Below, one piece after another: positions 58,615 through 64,000 of a stretch of DNA of 64,000 nt. Source of the DNA: Vandiemenella viatica (lineage: Eukaryota; Arthropoda; Insecta; Orthoptera; Morabidae); NCBI GenBank assembly GCA_031002005.1, contig JARYHS010013630.1, positions 238,397,539 through 238,461,538 of the forward strand, written 5' to 3'. Under the pieces are notes generated by a model, which was given only the letters and a program-made list of their open reading frames with translations, was not told the DNA's origin and did not search any database. Made by a program: the position numbers and the translations under genes. Numbering within the stretch: the stretch's first letter is position 1; each line of letters begins with the position of its first letter.

Positions 58615-59614
58615 NNNNNNNNNNNNNNNNNNNNNNNNNNNNNNNNNNNNNNNNNNNNNNNNNNNNNNNNNNNNNNNNNNNNNNNNNNNNNNNNNNNNNN
58701 NNNNNNNNNNNNNNNNNNNNNNNNNNNNNNNNNNNNNNNNNNNNNNNNNNNNNNNNNNNNNNNNNNNNNNNNNNNNNNNNNNNNNNNNNNNNNNNNNNNN
58801 NNNNNNNNNNNNNNNNNNNNNNNNNNNNNNNNNNNNNNNNNNNNNNNNNNNNNNNNNNNNNNNNNNNNNNNNNNNNNNNNNNNNNNNNNNNNNNNNNNNN
58901 NNNNNNNNNNNNNNNNNNNNNNNNNNNNNNNNNNNNNNNNNNNNNNNNNNNNNNNNNNNNNNNNNNNNNNNNNNNNNNNNNNNNNNNNNNNNNNNNNNNN
59001 NNNNNNNNNNNNNNNNNNNNNNNNNNNNNNNNNNNNNNNNNNNNNNNNNNNNNNNNNNNNNNNNNNNNNNNNNNNNNNNNNNNNNNNNNNNNNNNNNNNN
59101 NNNNNNNNNNNNNNNNNNNNNNNNNNNNNNNNNNNNNNNNNNNNNNNNNNNNNNNNNNNNNNNNNNNNNNNNNNNNNNNNNNNNNNNNNNNNNNNNNNNN
59201 NNNNNNNNNNNNNNNNNNNNNNNNNNNNNNNNNNNNNNNNNNNNNNNNNNNNNNNNNNNNNNNNNNNNNNNNNNNNNNNNNNNNNNNNNNNNNNNNNNNN
59301 NNNNNNNNNNNNNNNNNNNNNNNNNNNNNNNNNNNNNNNNNNNNNNNNNNNNNNNNNNNNNNNNNNNNNNNNNNNNNNNNNNNNNNNNNNNNNNNNNNNN
59401 NNNNNNNNNNNNNNNNNNNNNNNNNNNNNNNNNNNNNNNNNNNNNNNNNNNNNNNNNNNNNNNNNNNNNNNNNNNNNNNNNNNNNNNNNNNNNNNNNNNN
59501 NNNNNNNNNNNNNNNNNNNNNNNNNNNNNNNNNNNNNNNNNNNNNNNNNNNNNNNNNNNNNNNNNNNNNNNNNNNNNNNNNNNNNNNNNNNNNNNNNNNN
59601 NNNNNNNNNNNNNN
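58615..59614. other. Assembly gap of exactly 1,000 N
   Basis: All bases are N. The round number suggests a gap of arbitrary size, so the distance between the flanks is unknown. Open frames across it are artefacts. Confidence 0.99.
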
Positions 59615-60257
59615 TGAAGACGGAAGTTAAAAACGTACGCGTGTGGACGCGAGTTTTTGGTCAGTTTTACTTTACGTCTTACCTGATCAAGTAAAACGTC
59701 AGGCAAGGCGTTACGTGAAGACCGGCCTAAGCGTACGGCTACGCTGCGGATATGTGAAAACTGCGACCAGTGAAATTTGCGGCCAACCTAAAATCTGCGA
59801 AATCTGCGGCCAATACCTCTTCTCTTTGTGTCATGCCGCGCCGTCCTAATCACTCTAAACGCCCCTTTAGACGACCCGACCTGGTCTCACTAAATAGTGG
59901 CCTGGAAGTTATTACGTGAACAAATCATTTTACATTACACGCCCGAAACAGCCAAGTTAATTTCTATTTTTTTTTAATAGACACGCAAATGTATGACAGG
60001 TTTCTTAGACTTAGACTTTTTTCGCAATCGTTACTGAAAGCTGAATTTTTTGCTGATCTGCAACACTGTTCGGAAAATCCAGTGCGGTACTAACTAGATC
60101 GGAATGACCGAGGTCGTCTAGAGGCGGCCATACACGATCGCTCCATCCGTCCAAATGGAGCGATGTCACTCCATTATCGTGTCGTCTGTGGGGAAATTTG
60201 ATGTGGATGACGTTAACCCATAACTGCTGATGGTAGAATATTTTTTCCTACACTAGT

Positions 60258-60467
60258 TTCTTATCTGCTTAACGTCTCTCTAACAGCGAGGTCTTTAGAG
60301 ACGGTAAAGGATGGGGGGGGGGGGCAAGGAATGGGAAGGAATTCGGCCATGGCCTTTTGAAGGAAGCATCCCGGAATTTGCCTGCAGTGATTTGGGAAAC
60401 CATGGAAAACCCAAATATGGATGCCCGGACAGGGATTCGAACCACCGTCCTCCCGAATGCGAAGCAT
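60258..60467 (-). repeat. tRNA-derived SINE, family A, with target duplication
   Basis: CCTACACTAGT (60247-60257) and CCTGCACTAGT (60468-60478) flank the copy, an 11-bp duplication with one change. The order is CTTAACGTCTCTCTAACAGC, GAATTCGGCCATGGCC, CATCCCGGAATTTGCC and a head complement with GGGATTCGAACCACCGTCC. Confidence 0.85.
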
Positions 60468-60479
60468 CCTGCACTAGTA

Positions 60480-60754
60480 ATGTGAGGCAAAGGGAGATTT
60501 TGCATGAAATCTACTACGATTCTGTAAGTATCTGCCTCGTTATTACAATTCTTTTCTACGTCTTTTAAGCAAGAATAAAACTTGTATTTTAATAACAGTT
60601 ATAAACTATAAAACATCTGTACTGTCAACCTACTGTTTAGAAACATTGGCTGCAAACGTAGCAATCCGCTCAGAGCGCCGGTGGGGCGGCTTTTAACAAT
60701 ACAACCAGTTTGATCCTATTCTATAATAAACATGCCGCTACAGCATTGTTGAGA
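60480..60754. other. Unassigned DNA
   Basis: Nothing recognised; interior of the putative TIR element. Confidence 0.25.
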
Positions 60755-61247
60755 ATTCTGGCCGCAGATTTCACTGGCCGCAAATTTCACTGGCCGCAGT
60801 TTTCGCGACACCCTACGCTGCAACCGACTTCGGCCGATTGTTACTCTGCGGAATACGGCCAACGCCAGGGTAGGGCTACATAGTACATTGTAACCGACTT
60901 CGGCCGATTGTTATTCAGTTCTCAACAGATCGCGTTGCAAGATAGAAGAAACTGACGTTATTGAAATGGTAGAGATGCAATTTCAACAAAATAATCAGAA
61001 AATTTGTCTCTTGATAGTCCTCTTCCATTGGCTCTGCTCAAATTGTCGTTTCTAAAGGTGCGTTTCCACTTGAGAGTAGTCGCGCGAGAAACTCTCGAGA
61101 GCTACTCTCAGGAAGGTGTCCATTTGAGAGTAGATTTTGGCGAGCTCAACTCTCGAGAGCTCTCGGCGAGCTGCTCGCCGGGGCAGTTCTCGCAACAACT
61201 CTCCAAACCGTGTCCACCTGAGAGCTAAGGAGCTGACAGTAGTCAAG

Positions 61248-63208
61248 ATGGCGGCGCACTTGAGAAAGGTCGCAGCAGCTGTGATTATACTTGCTATTAC
61301 TAAAAAGAAAAAAAAAGCTAATAGGAAAAGCTGCTGGGTGAAGAGTTGGATTGAAAGGAAAAGAGTTTTTGGAGCTGGACATTCACTTACACGGGAATTG
61401 CATATTGAAGACGCTCAACAGTTCAGGAACTTTTGTAGGTTAACTAGTTGTGAAGTAGAGTTTATAATAGAATCAGTGGGGCACATAATTTTCAAACAGA
61501 ACACAAAAATGAGGAATTCAATATCAGTACGTGAACGAGTATTGGTTACTCTTCGATTTTTTGCATCAGGTAAGTTTACTTATTATATAATACGTTGCTC
61601 TAGATTTAAAAAATAAATAAAAAATATTTATTACATCGTTTTGACATAATTTTTAGGGGATTCGTATTCTAGCCTCCAGTATCTTTTCCGAATACCGGTG
61701 TGTACTATTGGTAGAATAGTAAAGGAAGTAGCCCCTGCTATTTATGACAGTCTGAAAGGGAAATATTTACAGGTAAAAATACTTGAATAACCATTTCGAA
61801 AATTATACATTTTATTTGGTAATGATTAATTTAATTGCTTATGAATACAGAAAAATTACAGTCATATTTACAATTCAGTGCTGTCAAAGTTCTCAATTAA
61901 TTCCTGAGCAGAATGAGATTCACAGGCTTTTGGCAACGCAGGTGAGGAAATGACAAAAATGTTTTCTGAGGAATTACTGGAGGACAAAGAATACATTTCA
62001 TCTTCATCTGCAGCATGAACTATAGCTTTTCTTATTTCATTTTTCAATTTTCTTCTTACAAAATCAGATCGCAGACTGCGCAATTCCAAAGCAACATATT
62101 CTCCAAAATGATCATATTCATCCGGTACTCCATTCGCCAGTACTTGCAACGCAGCATTTAGTGCTATATCGTCTTTTTCTTGACGAAGTCTTTTCGTTTG
62201 TTTCTTTGCGTTATTTTCAGTTTTTTTAGTCACCTCCTCGTTTTCGCTGGGATTCTTTGAACTTTCAGCAATTCCTCTTCTGTCTGACGTAGTATTTGAA
62301 GATTCCTCCATCTAAAATTGAATATCAAAAACGAAAAATAATTCGTTAAAAAAGCTCAGTAATAATTATACTAATTAATGATATAATTCTATTAATTAAT
62401 TGATGATAGGTGTAATAATCATTGATTGCTTAAATCGATTATTCTTTCATTACAGTTTCCAGAAAACACAGAGCAATGGCTTAAGATATCAGCTGATTTT
62501 GAGAGGCGTTGGAATTTTCCTCACTGTCTGGGAGCCGTGGACGGAAAACATGTAGTGATTCAAGCTCCTGATAACAGTGGTAGTTTTTATTATAATTACA
62601 AAGGTACGCACAGTATCGTTTTGTTAGGAGTCGCTGATGCTAACTACAAATTCATTTACATAGATGTCGGTTGCAATGGCCGAATTTCTGATGCTGGAGT
62701 GTTTTCTAACTGCAACTTATATGAAAAACTGGAACAAAAGGCTTTACCTTTACCCGACCCAGAACCACTTCCTGGACGAAGTATGTCAGTGCCATATTGT
62801 CTTGTGGGAGATGATGCGTTTGCAATGAAAACGTATCTGTTAAAACCTTATCCCTTTCGTGATCAACCAGCACCTAACAGAATTTTTAATTATCGCCTGT
62901 CAAGGGCACGTAGAACGGTGGAAAACAGTTTTGGGATTTTAGCAAACAGATTTAGAGTACTGAGAAAACCTATGCTCTTGAAACCTGATATAGCCAAAAA
63001 CATTGTATTGTCAATATGCGTCCTTCACAATTTTCTGTTGAATGAAAATGCATCTGTCTACTTAGGAAATGGGATAATTGATTCAGAAGATGAGGTAACT
63101 CGAGATATGGAGCCTGGGCTCTGGCGTACAGAAAGTAATCCAGAGAATACATTTTTTTCATTGGAACGAGGCAAAAAAATAATTATACAACATTACAAAA
63201 AGATGTGA
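61248..63208 (+). CDS. PIF/Harbinger transposase (DDE_4 type), three exons
   Basis: Predicted exons are 61248-61569, 61657-61772 and 62456-63208, with CAG/GTAAGT and CAG/GTAAAA donors and TTTTAG and CATTACAG acceptors; joined they give 396 aa. The enzyme cuts the element out and inserts it at TAA/TTA sites. Exon 1 holds the usual N-terminal region (WIERKRVFGAGHSLTREL, then VRERVLVTLRFFASG) and exon 2 a short helix-rich link. Exon 3 carries the catalytic triad: D175 (CLGAVDGKHV), D265 or D266 (LVGDDAFAM) and E302 (RRTVENSFGILANRFR). The length is normal for the family and no stop interrupts it. The start at 61248 (AAGATGG) has a good Kozak context. Intron 2 contains an antisense exon of the neighbour gene. 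Confidence 0.88.
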
Positions 63209-63802
63209 GAGATGAGTTCAAAGACTATTTTATGACTACCAGGGGTGAGGTGTTTTGGTAATATAGACATATTACTGTCTGACTGGCCATATTAAAGAAA
63301 ATATTAAACTTACCAAATTTGATTGTGTTGGAAAAGCAGTCAATCCCGGAATCACAAATTTCAGTGCATTGAAGTAAGGCCACTTGCATTCATAATTTTC
63401 ATCTGCCCCACTTCCACTTTTCCTATTTTTAATTTTTTTCATTTCTTGAGATACCTTAAAACATTAAGAAAAACTTACTGTTGAAATTCTTATTGTCATT
63501 ACAATGTATCTACAACAATTATAAGAGATATTGGTATTAATGTTTAATAAATGTATTAATAAATGTTTTGAAATGTATATGAATCATTCAAATTTAATTT
63601 GAATTACCTGATTCCTTAAGTTGTGCAGCTTCCTTTGAACTTCATCTGCTGAACAAAAAAATTTATCTGCTATTTCCTTCAAAACATTTTGTTTCTTAAT
63701 TCTGTCCCGGTAATCGACACATTTCACATTCCACAACAATTCTCTAGCTTCATACATTTTAATTAACTCCATTGTTTCTTCCGATGACCAGATTTTGCTC
63801 AT
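61868..63802 (-). CDS. MADF/BESS-like accessory protein of the Harbinger element, three exons
   Basis: Minus-strand exons 63802-63608, 63454-63314 and 62311-61868, all phase 0, give 259 aa. Exon 1 encodes a MADF/Myb-like DNA-binding region (WSSEETMELIKMYEAREL, with ADEVQRKLHNLRNQ). Exon 2 adds KWPYFNALKFVIPG, the usual end of MADF. Exon 3 is acidic and basic, with a BESS-like segment (DHFGEYVALELRSLRSD) near the C-terminus. In PIF/Harbinger elements a Myb- or MADF-type partner binds the ends and helps bring the transposase into the nucleus. Exon 3 lies inside transposase intron 2, and transposase exon 3 lies inside this gene's intron 2. Donors are CAG/GTAATT and TTG/GTAAGT; acceptors are TTTAAG and TTTTAG. 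Confidence 0.78.
63209..63313. other. Shared region between transposase stop and MADF exon 2
   Basis: These 105 bp are the 3' UTR of the transposase and part of intron 2 of the antisense gene. Confidence 0.5.
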
Positions 63803-63859
63803 TTTGATTCTACCTCTCGCCGAGCTCTCAGCTACTGCTCTCAGACTATACGAACAGCC

Positions 63860-64000
63860 AGTGGCGTAGCTAGGGGGGGGCGGTGGGGGCGGTCCGCCCC
63901 GGGTGACACCCGTTTGGGGGTGACACCCGCATTTCCAAACTAGTAACCGAAATTAGTGTGATACAATTTTTTTTTTTTTTTTTTGATAGTCGAAACACGT
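63860..64000 (+). repeat. Start of a G-rich repeat element running past the window
   Basis: AGTGGCGTAGCTAGGGGGGG followed by CGGTCCGCCCCGGGTGACAC is, from memory, the end of a widespread arthropod repeat. It directly abuts the Harbinger right end. Its other end is outside the window. Confidence 0.4.

Larger units (their letters stand above)
59740..60850. mobile_element. Probable TIR element with nested SINE
   Basis: GTGAAATTTGCGGCCA and AAATCTGCGGCCA at 59773-59815 recur inverted at about 60755-60800, together with CTACGCTGC. Direct 28-bp copies of ACCGACTTCGGCCGATTGTT start at about 60822 and 60892. Ends and target duplication are not resolved, and the left side is close to the gap. The interior includes a Harbinger-like hairpin end at 60118-60185. 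Confidence 0.4.
61056..63859 (+). mobile_element. PIF/Harbinger element with two interleaved genes
   Basis: The left end AGGTGCGTTTCCACTTGAGA follows TAA (61053-61055), a typical target trinucleotide. Subterminal CTCTCGAGAG-type palindromes follow. The right end has CGCCGAGCTCTCAG and CTGCTCTCAGAC but is imperfect and abuts another repeat at 63860, so the right duplication is not visible. Inside are a spliced transposase on the plus strand and a spliced MADF-like gene on the minus strand, the two-protein set known for this superfamily. Confidence 0.88.

Noticed and set aside
58363..59706. Long open frames across the N run on both strands
   Set aside because: They exist only because N bases contain no stop codons.

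Overview
The window looks like repeat-rich nuclear DNA from an insect. The evidence is arthropod-type LINEs (Jockey-like and RTE-like with apurinic endonucleases, an R1-like reverse transcriptase relic), Tc1/mariner, hAT and PIF/Harbinger DNA transposons, Penelope-like fragments with hammerhead-ribozyme-like motifs, and several tRNA-derived SINE families. Two repeats (the SINE called family A here, and a LINE 3' end with a GTAGAT tail) remind me of large-genome Polyneoptera such as Orthoptera or Phasmatodea; that is an inference from memory. I found no confident host gene. Everything with a recognisable protein domain is a mobile element, apart from one relic that resembles a virus-derived capsid-like protein. 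A 1,000-base N gap lies at 58615-59614.

Layout. 0.6-4.5 kb: Jockey-like LINE on the minus strand, broken by a 170-bp TIR element, then a Penelope-like terminal fragment. 6.9-7.6 kb: LINE tail and degenerate minisatellite. 8.3-11.55 kb: near-complete RTE-like LINE. 12.6-13.6 kb: hAT MITE and two decayed SINEs. 15.6-16.7 kb: tandemly duplicated capsid-like relic. 17.5-18.2 kb: Penelope-like GIY-YIG fragment with ribozyme-like core. 19.5-29.9 kb: an old minus-strand RTE copy split by a giant palindromic element (20402-28995). Its left arm carries two further insertions, an LTR-like one with a 4-bp TSD and a foldback with a 9-bp TSD; the right arm keeps both empty sites. 30-39 kb: SINEs, MITEs, LINE relics and a decayed Tc1/mariner element. 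40.3-41.9 kb: PIF/Harbinger deletion derivative containing a SINE. 44.1-46.7 kb: RTE relic interrupted by a hAT relic with an exact 8-bp TSD. 50.2-52.9 kb: DD41D Tc1/mariner element with an intact 354-aa transposase and about 1.3 kb of extra internal DNA. 53.06-53.76 kb: small TIR element with an exact 8-bp TSD carrying a 150-bp-period tandem array. 57.76-58.6 kb: decayed mariner running into the gap. 61.06-63.86 kb: PIF/Harbinger element in which the three-exon transposase and a three-exon MADF/BESS-like gene lie on opposite strands with interleaved exons.

The genes interact only within elements: endonuclease with reverse transcriptase in the LINEs, transposase with a MADF DNA-binding partner in Harbinger. 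The most notable structures are the palindromic element nested in an RTE, the interleaved Harbinger genes, the enlarged DD41D element, and the satellite array inside a TIR element.
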